A stretch of DNA of 64,000 nucleotides from Bacteroidaceae bacterium (GTDB lineage: Bacteria; Bacteroidota; Bacteroidia; Bacteroidales; Bacteroidaceae), in contig JAFZWM010000034.1 of the NCBI GenBank assembly GCA_017617315.1, positions 1-64,000 on the forward strand, written 5' to 3'. Position numbers and translations under genes: made by a program. Below, in pieces: positions 27,606 through 36,421 of the stretch. Every line of letters begins with the position of its first letter. Position 1 is the first letter of the stretch. The notes below the pieces were generated by a model, which was not told where the DNA came from, searched no databases, and saw nothing but the letters and a program-made list of their open reading frames with translations.

Positions 27606-29966
27606 TTATTTCTTAGCAGCCGTCTTGCGTGTCGTAGTCTTTCGGGCAGTTGTCTTTGTCTTCTTTGCTCCCGATGCAGGCTGCGCCTTGATAATCTCCA
27701 TACATTGCTCAAGTGTGAGCTCGGCAGGCTTCTCAACCGTCTTTGGAAGACGATAGTTTGTGCCGTCGTAAGCGATATACGGACCGAAGCGGCCGTTCAG
27801 AATCTCGAGCTTAGGCTCTTCGTCGAAACTCTTGATGTGCTTTTCTGCCTCGGCCTTGCGCTTAGCCTCGATAAGGTCGATGGCTGTGTGCAGAGCCAAT
27901 GTCATCGGATTAAAATCCTTTGGAACTGAGACATACACGCCGTTGTGGTAAACGTATGGTCCGAATCGGCCTGTGCCAACCTTTACGGTCTTGCCCTCGA
28001 ACTCGCCAAGGATTCGTGGCAGCTTGAACAGGTCGAGAGCCTCTTCGAGAGTGATTGTGTCCATTCTCTGTCCCGGTTTCATCTGTGCAAAGCGAGGCTT
28101 CTCCTCGTCCTCGGCTGTACCAATCTGTACGACTGGGCCAAAACGGCCGATTTTAACGAATACCGGCTTGCCGCTGGCTGGGTCGATGCCAAGTTCATGC
28201 TCGCCCACCTTGTGCTCGCTCTGAAGATGCGAAGCCTTCTCTACCATCGGCTCGAAATCGCCGTAGAATCGGCGCATGAGGTCGGTCCATTCGATGCTTC
28301 CTTCTGCCACCTCATCGAAGTCCTTCTCGACATTTGCCGTGAAGTTATAGTCGAGGATGGATGTAAAATGTTCCGAAAGGAAGTCGTTTACAACCGTACC
28401 TATATCCGTAGGAACGAGCTTTGCCTTCTCGTATCCAGTATTTTCCTGCTTTGTTTCGGAAGTGATGCCCTTCTCGTTGAGAGTGAGAACGGCATAATCG
28501 CGCGGTGTGCCCTGCTGGTCGGCTTTCTCGACATACTCTCTCTGCTGGATTGTAGAGATTGTAGGAGCGTATGTTGATGGACGGCCGATGCCAAGTTCCT
28601 CCATCTTGTGAACGAGGCTTGCCTCGGTATAGCGCGGCGGATGCTGGGTAAATCGCTCCATAGCCACGATTTCCTTGCGCTGAAGGTCTTCGCCCTTTGT
28701 TAGCGGCGGAAGAAGGCTTGTGCTCTCGTCCTCGCTTACGTCCTCGTCGCTCGACTCGCGGTAAACCTTCAGGAAACCGTCGAAGACAAGAACCTCGCCG
28801 TTGGCAACGAATGTCTCGGCACGGTTAGAGATTTTTATCGTAACGGTTGTCTTCTCCATCTCGGCCTCAGCCATCTGCGATGCGAGAGTACGCTTCCAAA
28901 TCAGGTCGTACAAGCGTTTTTCCTGAGAATTGCCGTCGATGGCGTTATTCTCCATATATGTTGGGCGGATAGCCTCGTGAGCCTCCTGCGCACCCTTAAT
29001 CTTGGTTGTAAACTGGCGAGAGTGAAGATACTTCTCTCCCATCTTTTCTGAGATAACCTGCTTGCAGGCGTTTATACACAGAGCCGAAAGGTTTACCGAG
29101 TCGGTTCGCATGTATGTTATAAGTCCCGATTCGTACAACTTCTGTGCAACGCTCATCGTCTGCGATACTGAGAAACCGAGTTTGCGCGCTGCCTCCTGCT
29201 GCAATGTTGATGTAGTGAAAGGTGCAGCCGGATATTTCTTCAGCGGCTTTGTAACGATGTCGCTAACGGTGTATTCTGCCGCCTCACATTCCTTCAGGAA
29301 GTCTTCGGCTTCCTTTTGGGTTTTGAACCGGGTTGAAAGCTCCGCCTTCATCTCAACGGTTCTGTTTCCGTCGGGAACAAGGAATACGGCTACAACGCGG
29401 AATGCCGACTCAACCTTGTAGTTCTTGATTTCGCGCTCGCGCTCTACGATAAGACGGACGGCAACGCTCTGCACGCGTCCGGCAGAGAGCTGCGGCTTGA
29501 CCTTTCGCCAAAGCACAGGCGAGAGTTTGAAGCCCACGATGCGGTCGAGCACGCGGCGTGCCTGCTGTGCCTTTACAAGATTGATGTCAATCTCGCGAGG
29601 ATTCTCGATAGCCTTAAGAATGGCTGGCTTTGTAATTTCGTGGAACACAATGCGCTTTGTCTTCTCGGGAGTTAGTCCGAGCACCTCGTACAAGTGCCAT
29701 GATATTGCCTCTCCCTCGCGATCCTCATCGGATGCAAGCCACACCGTATCTGCCTTCTTAGCCTCTTCCTTCAGGCTCTCTACTATCTTATACTTGTCTT
29801 CAGGAATTTCATAATTCGGAGTAAAAGTATCAACATCAATGCTGAACTCCTTCTTTTTAAGGTCGCGGATATGTCCATAGCTCGACATCACCTTGTAATC
29901 TTTTCCCAGAAACTTCTCGATAGTCTTCGCCTTGGCAGGAGACTCTACAATTACCAGATTTTTCAT
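27606..29966 (-). CDS. topA: DNA topoisomerase I
   Basis: The protein has 786 residues from the ATG at 29966. The upstream in-frame ATG at 30002 is inside the promoter. It has a TOPRIM domain (VESPAKAKTIEKF, SDEDREGEAI) and a type IA core with the active-site Tyr in GLITYMRTDSVNL. The C-terminal repeat modules (GRFGPYVYHNGVYVSVP, GRFGPYIAYDGTNYRLP) follow, then a Lys/Thr-rich tail (ARKTTTRKTAAKK). The DNA-gripping tail and lack of zinc fingers are usual for Bacteroidetes. It relaxes negative supercoils. aroK follows by 4 bp. Confidence 0.95.
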   Translation of the reverse strand: MKNLVIVESPAKAKTIEKFLGKDYKVMSSYGHIRDLKKKEFSIDVDTFTPNYEIPEDKYKIVESLKEEAKKADTVWLASDEDREGEAISWHLYEVLGLTPEKTKRIVFHEITKPAILKAIENPREIDINLVKAQQARRVLDRIVGFKLSPVLWRKVKPQLSAGRVQSVAVRLIVEREREIKNYKVESAFRVVAVFLVPDGNRTVEMKAELSTRFKTQKEAEDFLKECEAAEYTVSDIVTKPLKKYPAAPFTTSTLQQEAARKLGFSVSQTMSVAQKLYESGLITYMRTDSVNLSALCINACKQVISEKMGEKYLHSRQFTTKIKGAQEAHEAIRPTYMENNAIDGNSQEKRLYDLIWKRTLASQMAEAEMEKTTVTIKISNRAETFVANGEVLVFDGFLKVYRESSDEDVSEDESTSLLPPLTKGEDLQRKEIVAMERFTQHPPRYTEASLVHKMEELGIGRPSTYAPTISTIQQREYVEKADQQGTPRDYAVLTLNEKGITSETKQENTGYEKAKLVPTDIGTVVNDFLSEHFTSILDYNFTANVEKDFDEVAEGSIEWTDLMRRFYGDFEPMVEKASHLQSEHKVGEHELGIDPASGKPVFVKIGRFGPVVQIGTAEDEEKPRFAQMKPGQRMDTITLEEALDLFKLPRILGEFEGKTVKVGTGRFGPYVYHNGVYVSVPKDFNPMTLALHTAIDLIEAKRKAEAEKHIKSFDEEPKLEILNGRFGPYIAYDGTNYRLPKTVEKPAELTLEQCMEIIKAQPASGAKKTKTTARKTTTRKTAAKK

Positions 29967-29999
29967 TCTTTTGATTTCTCTGTTTTTTATTTTTCGTGG

Positions 30000-30007
30000 C
30001 AAAAGTA
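30000..30007 (-). promoter_or_regulatory. -7 element for topA-aroK
   Basis: The minus strand reads TACTTTTG, 33 bases before the topA ATG at 29966. It sits only 22 bp from the divergent dprA -7 box. Confidence 0.6.
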
Positions 30008-30029
30008 TGAAAAAAATAAATATAATGTG

Positions 30030-30037
30030 TATATTTG
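30030..30037 (+). promoter_or_regulatory. -7 element for dprA
   Basis: TATATTTG matches the consensus, 47 bases before the ATG at 30085. Confidence 0.55.
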
Positions 30038-30084
30038 CGAATAGATTTTAATTTAACTCATAAAACCTTTATCTTTTTATCGTT

Positions 30085-31206
30085 ATGAACGACCAAGAAA
30101 TACTGAATGTCATGACGCTGACGCTACTACCTAAACTTGGCTCAAGCAATGCTAAAATTCTGTACGAAACATTCGGCTCGGCTACCGAACTTTTCAACAA
30201 CATCGACTACATAAAGGATTATCTTCCAAACGCATCAGAACTTCTGATTAAGACGCTTTCGACACACAACGACTATCTGCCGCGGGCGGAGAAGGAACTG
30301 AAGTTTGCCGACGAAAAGCGGATAAAATGCCTTTCCATCGGCGATTCGGACTATCCGCAAAGGCTGAAGGATTGCGATGACGCACCTCTGCTCATCTTCT
30401 ACAAAGGAAATGCAAGCCTTACGCCGCCCAAAAGCATAAGCATCGTGGGCACTCGCCACTGCACCGAATACGGAAAGGAACTGTGCCACAGATTTGTGTC
30501 GGATTTGAGGGAAGCCGTACCAGATGTTCAGATTATCAGCGGACTTGCCTACGGAATTGACATCGAAGCGCACAGAAACGCGCTCGACTGCGGTCTTGAC
30601 ACAATTGGAGTGCTCGCTCACGGTCTAGACCAGATTTATCCGTCGTCGCACCGTTCCACGGCAATAAAGATGCTCGGCCAAGGCGGACTGGTTACCGAAT
30701 ACATGTCGGGCACGAATGCCGACAAGTTCAACTTCGTAAAAAGAAACCGGATTGTTGCCGGACTGGCCGACGTTACGGTAATAATCGAGAGCAAGAACAA
30801 GGGCGGCAGTCTTATCACGGCCGATATTGCCGAAAGCTACAACCGCGATGTCTGCGCCTTTCCCGGAAGGGTTACGGACGAGAATTCGGCCGGATGCAAC
30901 CGTCTTATTCAGGAAAACCATGCCAACATGATTACCTGCGCCGACGATCTGATTAAACTGATGCGTTGGAACACTCAGCCTGCAAAAAAGAAGAAATCGG
31001 TTCAGCAAGAACTGTTCGTCGAACTTTCGGAAAACGAGCAGGCCGTATGCAACACGCTGAAAGATTGCGACAGCAAACAGATAAACCAAATAGCCGTAGA
31101 GGCAAATATTCCTATTCACGAGGTCAGCGTAGTTCTTTTTGAACTCGAGATGAAGGGCATCATAAAATGCCTTAACGGCGGAAACTACAGGCTTGTCAGG
31201 CTCTGA
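30085..31206 (+). CDS. dprA: DNA-processing protein DprA
   Basis: The 373-residue protein has an N-terminal helical part. The central Rossmann-like DprA core follows (SISIVGTRHCTEYG, ISGLAYGIDIEAH, GVLAHGLDQIYP, FVKRNRIVAGLAD, SKGGSLITAD-type loop as KNKGGSLITADIA). The C-terminal winged helix is residues ~305-373. DprA binds incoming single-stranded DNA and loads RecA during transformation. It is a single-gene unit; a candidate non-coding RNA begins about 110 bp downstream. Confidence 0.94.
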   Translation: MNDQEILNVMTLTLLPKLGSSNAKILYETFGSATELFNNIDYIKDYLPNASELLIKTLSTHNDYLPRAEKELKFADEKRIKCLSIGDSDYPQRLKDCDDAPLLIFYKGNASLTPPKSISIVGTRHCTEYGKELCHRFVSDLREAVPDVQIISGLAYGIDIEAHRNALDCGLDTIGVLAHGLDQIYPSSHRSTAIKMLGQGGLVTEYMSGTNADKFNFVKRNRIVAGLADVTVIIESKNKGGSLITADIAESYNRDVCAFPGRVTDENSAGCNRLIQENHANMITCADDLIKLMRWNTQPAKKKKSVQQELFVELSENEQAVCNTLKDCDSKQINQIAVEANIPIHEVSVVLFELEMKGIIKCLNGGNYRLVRL

Positions 31207-31218
31207 AATTAGGACTAA

Positions 31219-31244
31219 TTGTTCAGTTATTGAACAAATTGTTC
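31219..31244. promoter_or_regulatory. overlapping palindromes around GAACA, possible operator
   Basis: TTGTTCA (31219-31225) and TGAACAA (31231-31237) form one inverted repeat. GAACAAATTGTTC (31232-31244) forms a second that shares its left half. They lie between the dprA stop and the candidate RNA promoter (31282-31312), with no T tract, so a protein-binding site is as likely as a weak terminator. Confidence 0.4.
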
Positions 31245-31281
31245 TTTCTTCGGTTTTAGCGCAAAAAGACGCTTCAAAAAT

Positions 31282-31312
31282 TTTGCAGTCAATATTTTAA
31301 CCCATATCTTTG
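31282..31312 (+). promoter_or_regulatory. canonical promoter without a downstream gene
   Basis: TTTG (31282-31285), exactly 19 bases, then TATCTTTG (31305-31312) is one of the best matches to the Bacteroides consensus in the window. No protein-coding gene follows on this strand, which points to the RNA at about 31319-31600. Confidence 0.8.
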
Positions 31313-31318
31313 CATCAG

Positions 31319-31600
31319 AAAACGAAACAAAATCAGAACCAAGAAACTAAAAAATATAAAACAGGTAAAGCGAAGATAGGTTTAAAGATTGTGATAACAA
31401 TTTAGGTAAGATCTGAGGGTAAAAGATTTTGGGTAAAAAGAAGATATAGGTAAACGCAAAAACAAAAGCAACGTTTTATTGGGTAATTCTAAAAAGGGGA
31501 AAGATTCAGAGTGATGGATATCTTAATTTGTTTAACACTCAATTGATTACGAGGTTAAAGACAAAAAGGAGAAGCTGCACAGAGCTTCTCTTTTTGTTTT
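31319..31600 (+). ncRNA. candidate non-coding RNA rich in GGTAA motifs
   Basis: A strong promoter at 31282-31312 and an intrinsic terminator at 31563-31600 bracket about 280 nt with no credible ORF. The interior is A/G-rich. GGTAA occurs at 31364, 31405, 31418, 31432, 31449 and 31482, with related GGTTTAAAG (31379) and GGTTAAAG (31553). Only short stems are visible, for example ATTGT/ACAAT near 31389-31401. I do not see the signatures of RNase P RNA, tmRNA or SRP RNA. Repeated unpaired motifs suggest a decoy for an RNA-binding protein or multiple antisense contacts; this is inference. An Infernal search against Rfam would show whether it belongs to a known Bacteroidales RNA family. Confidence 0.65.
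31563..31600 (+). terminator. intrinsic terminator of the candidate RNA
   Basis: GAGAAGCT (31569-31576) pairs with AGCTTCTC (31583-31590), extended by AAAAA/TTTTT across one bulged G, and followed by TTTTTGTTTTTAT. Confidence 0.88.
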
Positions 31601-31697
31601 TATATACCCTCTCCACACGCAAGTTTGGCATAAGCATTTTCGCAACAATATACAAAGCAATGAATTATCATACAGAAAAAACGGCAAAAAGCCACTT

Positions 31698-31774
31698 TCA
31701 ATGTTCGAGATAGCAAGATGGTAGCAAGTAGATAGTAAGTAGGTAGCAAGATGGTAGGTTCGAGATACGTATAT
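31698..31774 (-). repeat. third 11-bp-period degenerate array
   Basis: On the minus strand the units are ATATACGTATC, TCGAACCTACC, ATCTTGCTACC, TACTTACTATC, TACTTGCTACC, ATCTTGCTATC, TCGAACATTGA, seven 11-mers in unbroken phase. The unit TCGAACCTACC nearly equals the opening unit of the array at 54821. It lies 70 bp beyond the 3' end of the leftward acetyltransferase gene. The remainder of the 638-bp gap is AT-rich and otherwise empty. Confidence 0.8.
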
Positions 31775-31844
31775 TGATGCAATAACGAAATATCTCATTG
31801 CCAGAATAGGAGCATTATGAATTTATGCCGAACGTGGACGTACA

Positions 31845-32471
31845 TTACACTTTCAGCCCGTCAATCTCGTTCTGAATTGCATTGAGAAAGCGCGCAGCGT
31901 GCGCCCCGTCCATCTGTGTGTGATGAAACTGGAACGAAACGGAAAGCGTTGTTTTGAACAACCGCCGCTTGTATTTAGCCCAAATCAGAAACGGATTATT
32001 GAAAATTCCGCTGTACATTCCCACAGCACCGTCAATTTCGTACTGCGCCAAAGCCGATGTTCCGACGACCATGCTGTCGGTCAAATCGTGATTTTTACAG
32101 TTCTCTGCCGCCCAGCGACTCAGATTCAGATAATTTTGGTTGAATTCCGACAGATTGTCGCAGAAAGGAACATCGCACGAGCTTACCTCGCCCTCGCAGT
32201 TTGCAACAATCGTGTTCACGGCGATGCTTTCGTACTGCATCAGCTTCCCTCCCACCGGAAGCATGTAAAATTCCTTTATGCCGCTTGCGGCTCGGCCGAT
32301 GCAATAGCACATCAGCATGTTGAACTTCAGCCCCGACTTACGGCTTATCTTGACGAGGCGCGACACGTCGAGTGTCTTGAAAAATGTAACCATAGGCATT
32401 GGCGCATTCATCCACAAATCGAAAGCGTATGCCCTAGTCGTTTCCTTCGGATTAACTTCTTTCATTTTCAC
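31845..32471 (-). CDS. CatA-like O-acetyltransferase (chloramphenicol acetyltransferase fold)
   Basis: The 208-residue protein has the CAT-family length. The catalytic motif FHHTQMDGAHAARFL supplies the conserved HHxxxDG His near residue 188. The N-terminal KFNMLMCYCIGRA and central PFLIWAKY strands fit the family. Classical enzymes acetylate chloramphenicol. Chromosomal relatives in Bacteroidetes often have no known drug substrate, so resistance should not be assumed. An in-frame ATG at 32465 is an alternative start. The AraC-type gene upstream is transcribed in the same direction. Confidence 0.8.
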   Translation of the reverse strand: MKMKEVNPKETTRAYAFDLWMNAPMPMVTFFKTLDVSRLVKISRKSGLKFNMLMCYCIGRAASGIKEFYMLPVGGKLMQYESIAVNTIVANCEGEVSSCDVPFCDNLSEFNQNYLNLSRWAAENCKNHDLTDSMVVGTSALAQYEIDGAVGMYSGIFNNPFLIWAKYKRRLFKTTLSVSFQFHHTQMDGAHAARFLNAIQNEIDGLKV

Positions 32472-32493
32472 GATTTTTTTACGAATTAGGCAG

Positions 32494-32501
32494 CAAAATT
32501 A
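32494..32501 (-). promoter_or_regulatory. -7 element for the acetyltransferase gene
   Basis: The minus strand reads TAATTTTG, 22 bases before the ATG at 32471. The -33 box is not clear. Confidence 0.5.
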
Positions 32502-32539
32502 GCCGAAGCATCAGAATCGGGATAGAACAAAAGAGACAT

Positions 32540-33361
32540 TCAGACGGGATTTGCAAACAAATCAGAGTGCAATGCCGTGTCTTTCAGCAGAACGGCCGGC
32601 GTACAACCGCTGAAATGTTTGAATTCGCGGCAAAAGTGCGACTGGTCTGAATATCCGCTTGCGTAGGCTATCTGAGCCAGATTTACGCTCTGGCAAGAAT
32701 GATTCTGCATCAAAGACAAAGCCTTCTGAAAGCGGACGATTCGGGCATATTCCTTTGGATTGATGCCGACGAGCGAGCCGAACTCTCTTTCGAACTGCTT
32801 TTTGCTAAGACACGCGACAGATGCCAAATCGCTGACCGTTGTCTGCGGAGAATAGAGAATCTGCCGCACGGTAGCATCAATCCGCCCTATTCTGCGAAGC
32901 GTTTCGCTCTTACAGCCGGCAAGGCGCGTCAGAAGCCAGTTTTCGATGAGATTTATACAGATTTCATCGCTATCGCAGTCGAAAATCCGTTCCGAAAGTT
33001 CGTTCAGATTTCGGTCTTCGAGATTGTATCCAGATGTTTCCTGATTATAGAAGAGCGACGTTGGAACATTAAGAAATGCACTCATGGCATGAGGATGAAA
33101 AACGACGACAATCATCTCCAAATCGCCTTCGGAACACAGATGAGACGAGAAGTTCACCTGTCCGCTGATTGTGAGCCTATCTTGCGAGACGCAAAATTCG
33201 GGGATATAGAGCGGTTTTCTCTTGTGAAAGATAATCTGTGTGCATCCGACGGGAAAAGACAGCGTATTCAGCCTTAAATCGCTTCTGAAGGCCCAATAGA
33301 AGCGGACGAACGGCTGCAACATTCTGCAAGGCTTGTAAAATCTGAAATTATCTTGAATCAT
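32540..33361 (-). CDS. AraC-family transcriptional regulator
   Basis: The 273-residue protein has an N-terminal sensing region like the DUF6597 type (YKPCRMLQPFVRFYWAFRS, PVGCTQIIFH). The C-terminal ~100 residues hold two helix-turn-helix motifs (VSDLASVACLSKKQFEREF and LAQIAYASGYSDQSHFCREFKHFSGCTP), the AraC signature. The ligand is unknown. It precedes the acetyltransferase gene by 68 bp and could control it. Its promoter is distant (33527-33557), giving a leader of about 160 nt. Confidence 0.9.
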   Translation of the reverse strand: MIQDNFRFYKPCRMLQPFVRFYWAFRSDLRLNTLSFPVGCTQIIFHKRKPLYIPEFCVSQDRLTISGQVNFSSHLCSEGDLEMIVVVFHPHAMSAFLNVPTSLFYNQETSGYNLEDRNLNELSERIFDCDSDEICINLIENWLLTRLAGCKSETLRRIGRIDATVRQILYSPQTTVSDLASVACLSKKQFEREFGSLVGINPKEYARIVRFQKALSLMQNHSCQSVNLAQIAYASGYSDQSHFCREFKHFSGCTPAVLLKDTALHSDLFANPV

Positions 33362-33526
33362 TCTACAAAACTAATGTTTTTTCTGCCGAACGGCGAAAAT
33401 CACGCTCTATTTAGTAAACGAAAAAAGGGGATTGTACCACAAAAGGAGTATAGCAAAAACATCTCCCGCCCTTGTCTGCACGGATGTGCTCAAGAAAGCA
33501 TACAAAAAAAGTACAACCCCCAAATG

Positions 33527-33557
33527 CAAAAGTAAATATTATTTTGATAAAAACAAA
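33527..33557 (-). promoter_or_regulatory. promoter for the AraC-type gene
   Basis: On the minus strand TTTG (33554-33557), exactly 19 bases, then TACTTTTG (33527-33534). The -33 box lies inside the T-rich tail of the upstream terminator. Confidence 0.65.
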
Positions 33558-33558
33558 A

Positions 33559-33588
33559 AAAGGCTTTGAATTTTACTTCAAAGCCTTT
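33559..33588 (-). terminator. terminator of the sdh/frd operon
   Basis: AAAGGCTTTGAA (33559-33570) pairs perfectly with TTCAAAGCCTTT (33577-33588). On the minus strand it is followed by TTTTGTTTTTATC. It lies just after the sdhB stop codon. Confidence 0.9.
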
Positions 33589-33610
33589 GATTTTATGACT
33601 TTAACGATTA

Positions 33611-34369
33611 TTAGTCGTTCAGTTTAGCCTTAATAAACTCGCGGTTAAGGCGAGCGATGTTAGAGATTGACTCGCACTTAGGACAAACAGCCTCGCATGC
33701 GCGTGTGTTTGTACAGTTACCAAAGCCAAGCTCGTCCATACGGGCAACCATAGCCTTTGCACGCTTTGCAGCCTCTGGACGGCCCTGTGGCAACAATGCC
33801 AACTGGCTAACCTTTGAAGATACGAACAACATTGCAGAACCGTTCTTACAAGCAGCAACGCAAGCACCACAACCGATACATGTTGCGCAGTCCATAGCCT
33901 CGTCGGCATCCTGCTTAGGAATAAGGATTGCGTTTGCATCCTGTGGCTGACCAGTACGAACTGAAGTGTAACCACCAGCCTGAATAATCTTGTCGAATGC
34001 AGAGCGGTCAACCATACAGTCCTTGATTACAGGGAAACCTGCTGAACGCCAAGGCTCTACAGTAATAACGTCGCCATCGTTGAACTTACGCATGTACAAC
34101 TGGCAAGTTGTAGCGCCGCGCTCAGTCTTTCCGTGTGGAGTACCGTTGATGTAAAGAGAACACATACCGCAGATACCCTCGCGACAGTCGTGGTCGAATA
34201 CGAATGGTTCCTGACCCTCGTTGATAAGCTCTTCGTTAAGCATATCAAGCATTTCAAGGAAAGAAGTGTCGTCTGGCACGTTCTTCATCTCATGTGTATC
34301 GAAGTGTCCCTTGTCCTTAGGACCATTCTGCTTCCAATACTTTATAGTAAAACTTATATTTTTAGCCAT
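33611..34369 (-). CDS. sdhB: succinate dehydrogenase/fumarate reductase iron-sulfur subunit
   Basis: The protein has 252 residues. The [2Fe-2S] cluster ligands are in [19 protein letters not shown]. The C-terminal ferredoxin part has [11 protein letters not shown] and a later CPKCESIS for the [4Fe-4S] and [3Fe-4S] clusters. It passes electrons between the flavoprotein and the membrane cytochrome b. In anaerobic Bacteroidales this complex usually works as fumarate reductase (FrdB). It is the third gene of the C-A-B operon, followed by a terminator. Confidence 0.95.
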   Translation of the reverse strand: MAKNISFTIKYWKQNGPKDKGHFDTHEMKNVPDDTSFLEMLDMLNEELINEGQEPFVFDHDCREGICGMCSLYINGTPHGKTERGATTCQLYMRKFNDGDVITVEPWRSAGFPVIKDCMVDRSAFDKIIQAGGYTSVRTGQPQDANAILIPKQDADEAMDCATCIGCGACVAACKNGSAMLFVSSKVSQLALLPQGRPEAAKRAKAMVARMDELGFGNCTNTRACEAVCPKCESISNIARLNREFIKAKLND

Positions 34370-34404
34370 TTTGTTTAATCTTTAAGTTTGTTCGACAAAT
34401 TAAA

Positions 34405-36384
34405 TTAGTTCTTGTAGTTACGAGTCTGTACCTTGATAGCCTCATAGTGAAGCGGCTCCTTTATAAGTGTTGGAGCAACCTCGTCAGAGCCCTGATACTC
34501 CCAGCAACCTACATAGAAGTAGTTCTCATCGTCACGCTTAGCCTCGCCCTCTTCTGTCTGGTACTCCTCACGGAAGTGACCACCGCAGCTCTCGTTACGA
34601 GAAAGAGCATCGTATGCTACAAGTTCGCCCATTGTGATGAAGTCGCGCAAGTGGATAGCCTTGTCAAGCTCTACGTTCAAGCCCTCTTTTGTGCCCGGAA
34701 TGAACAAGTTTGTCTCGAACTCCTTGCGAAGTTTCTTCAACAACTCAAGACCTTCCTTCAAGCCCTCGGCTGTACGTCCCATACCAACGTGCTCCCACAT
34801 GATATGACCAAGCTCCTTGTGGATAGAGTCAACAGAACGTTTACCCTTGATAGCCATCAACTTATCGATAGCCTCGTCTACGTTCTTCTCTGCCTCGGCA
34901 AATTCTGGAAGATCTGTAGAAAGGCGTGGCCAGATTGTCTGGTCTGCCAAATAGTTCTGGATTGTGTAAGGCAATACGAAGTAACCGTCAGCCAAACCCT
35001 GCATCAACGCACTGGCACCCAGACGGTTAGCACCATGATCAGAGAAGTTACACTCACCAATTGCGAACAATCCCTTGATTGAAGTCTGAAGCTCGTAGTC
35101 AACCCAGATACCACCCATTGTGTAGTGGATAGCAGGATAAATCATCATTGGGTTGTAGTACTCTACGCCGTCAACAGTCTTTGCAAGCTCGCCCGGATTA
35201 ACGTCGGTGATTTCCTCGTACATATCGAACAAGTTACCGTAACGAGCACGGATCTCGTCGATACCAAGACGCTGGATAGACTCAGAGAAGTCGAGGAATA
35301 CAGCAAGACCTGTATTGTTTACGCCGAAGCCCTTGTCGCAACGCTCCTTAGCTGCACGTGATGCAACGTCGCGTGGAACAAGGTTACCGAATGCAGGATA
35401 ACGACGCTCCAAGTAGTAGTCGCGGTCCGCCTCAGGAATATCGCTACCCTGAATCTCGCCTGACTGAAGTTTCTTTGCATCCTCAAGCTTCTTAGGAACC
35501 CAGATACGACCATCGTTACGCAATGACTCTGACATCAGAGTAAGCTTTGACTGGTTGTTTCCGTGAACTGGGATACAAGTTGGGTGAATCTGTACATAAG
35601 AAGGGTTAGCAAAATAAGCACCCTTACGGTAGCACTGAACAGCAGCTGTACAGTTACATCCCATAGCGTTTGTTGAAAGGAAGTAAGCATTTCCGTAACC
35701 ACCAGTTGCGATTACTACTGCATTAGCAGAGAAACGCTCTAACTTACCTGTTATAAGGTTCTTAGCGATGATACCACGAGCACGACCGTCAACAATAACA
35801 ACGTCCTCCATCTCATAGCGAGTGTAGAGTTTTACCTTCTTTGCCTCTACCATGCGGCTCAATGCTGAGTATGCGCCAAGAAGAAGCTGCTGACCAGTCT
35901 GACCCTTTGCATAGAATGTACGAGATACCTGAGCACCACCGAATGAACGGTTTGCAAGCATACCGCCGTACTCGCGAGCGAATGGAACGCCCTGAGCAAC
36001 GCACTGGTCGATGATATTGTTTGAAACCTCAGCCAAACGATAAACGTTAGCCTCGCGAGCACGATAGTCGCCACCCTTTACAGTATCGTAGAACAAACGG
36101 TAAACAGAGTCGCCATCGTTCTGATAGTTCTTTGCAGCGTTGATACCACCCTGTGCAGCGATAGAGTGAGCACGACGTGGAGAATCCTGAATACAGAAGT
36201 TAAGAACGTTGAAGCCCATCTCGCCAAGAGAAGCGGCAGCAGAAGCACCTGCAAGACCTGTACCTACAACGATTACATCAAGACGAAGCTTGTTCTTAGG
36301 ATTCACCAGTTTCTGGTGTGCCTTGTAATTGGTCCACTTTTCAGCTACTGGACCCTCTGGAATTCTTGAATCTATTGTTGACAT
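34405..36384 (-). CDS. sdhA: succinate dehydrogenase/fumarate reductase flavoprotein subunit
   Basis: The protein has 659 residues from the ATG at 36384 ([11 protein letters not shown]). The longer frame to 36432 would overlap sdhC and adds a non-family leader. It has the FAD-binding [15 protein letters not shown], the covalent-FAD region [19 protein letters not shown] near the active site, and [12 protein letters not shown]. The length and large C-terminal region match the Bacteroidetes/Wolinella-type enzyme. It interconverts fumarate and succinate. The gene order sdhC-sdhA-sdhB is usual for the group. Confidence 0.95.
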   Translation of the reverse strand: MSTIDSRIPEGPVAEKWTNYKAHQKLVNPKNKLRLDVIVVGTGLAGASAAASLGEMGFNVLNFCIQDSPRRAHSIAAQGGINAAKNYQNDGDSVYRLFYDTVKGGDYRAREANVYRLAEVSNNIIDQCVAQGVPFAREYGGMLANRSFGGAQVSRTFYAKGQTGQQLLLGAYSALSRMVEAKKVKLYTRYEMEDVVIVDGRARGIIAKNLITGKLERFSANAVVIATGGYGNAYFLSTNAMGCNCTAAVQCYRKGAYFANPSYVQIHPTCIPVHGNNQSKLTLMSESLRNDGRIWVPKKLEDAKKLQSGEIQGSDIPEADRDYYLERRYPAFGNLVPRDVASRAAKERCDKGFGVNNTGLAVFLDFSESIQRLGIDEIRARYGNLFDMYEEITDVNPGELAKTVDGVEYYNPMMIYPAIHYTMGGIWVDYELQTSIKGLFAIGECNFSDHGANRLGASALMQGLADGYFVLPYTIQNYLADQTIWPRLSTDLPEFAEAEKNVDEAIDKLMAIKGKRSVDSIHKELGHIMWEHVGMGRTAEGLKEGLELLKKLRKEFETNLFIPGTKEGLNVELDKAIHLRDFITMGELVAYDALSRNESCGGHFREEYQTEEGEAKRDDENYFYVGCWEYQGSDEVAPTLIKEPLHYEAIKVQTRNYKN

Positions 36385-36421
36385 AATGATTTTTCGAATT
36401 AAAATGAATGAATAAATACTA

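Noticed and set aside
27602..27736. N-terminal extension of shikimate kinase
   Set aside because: The extra 45 residues are Arg-rich, overlap the topA coding end and do not match the family; the ATG at 27601 fits.
31845..32471. Chloramphenicol resistance gene
   Set aside because: The fold and catalytic His are right, but chromosomal relatives often have no drug activity, and there is no mobile context.
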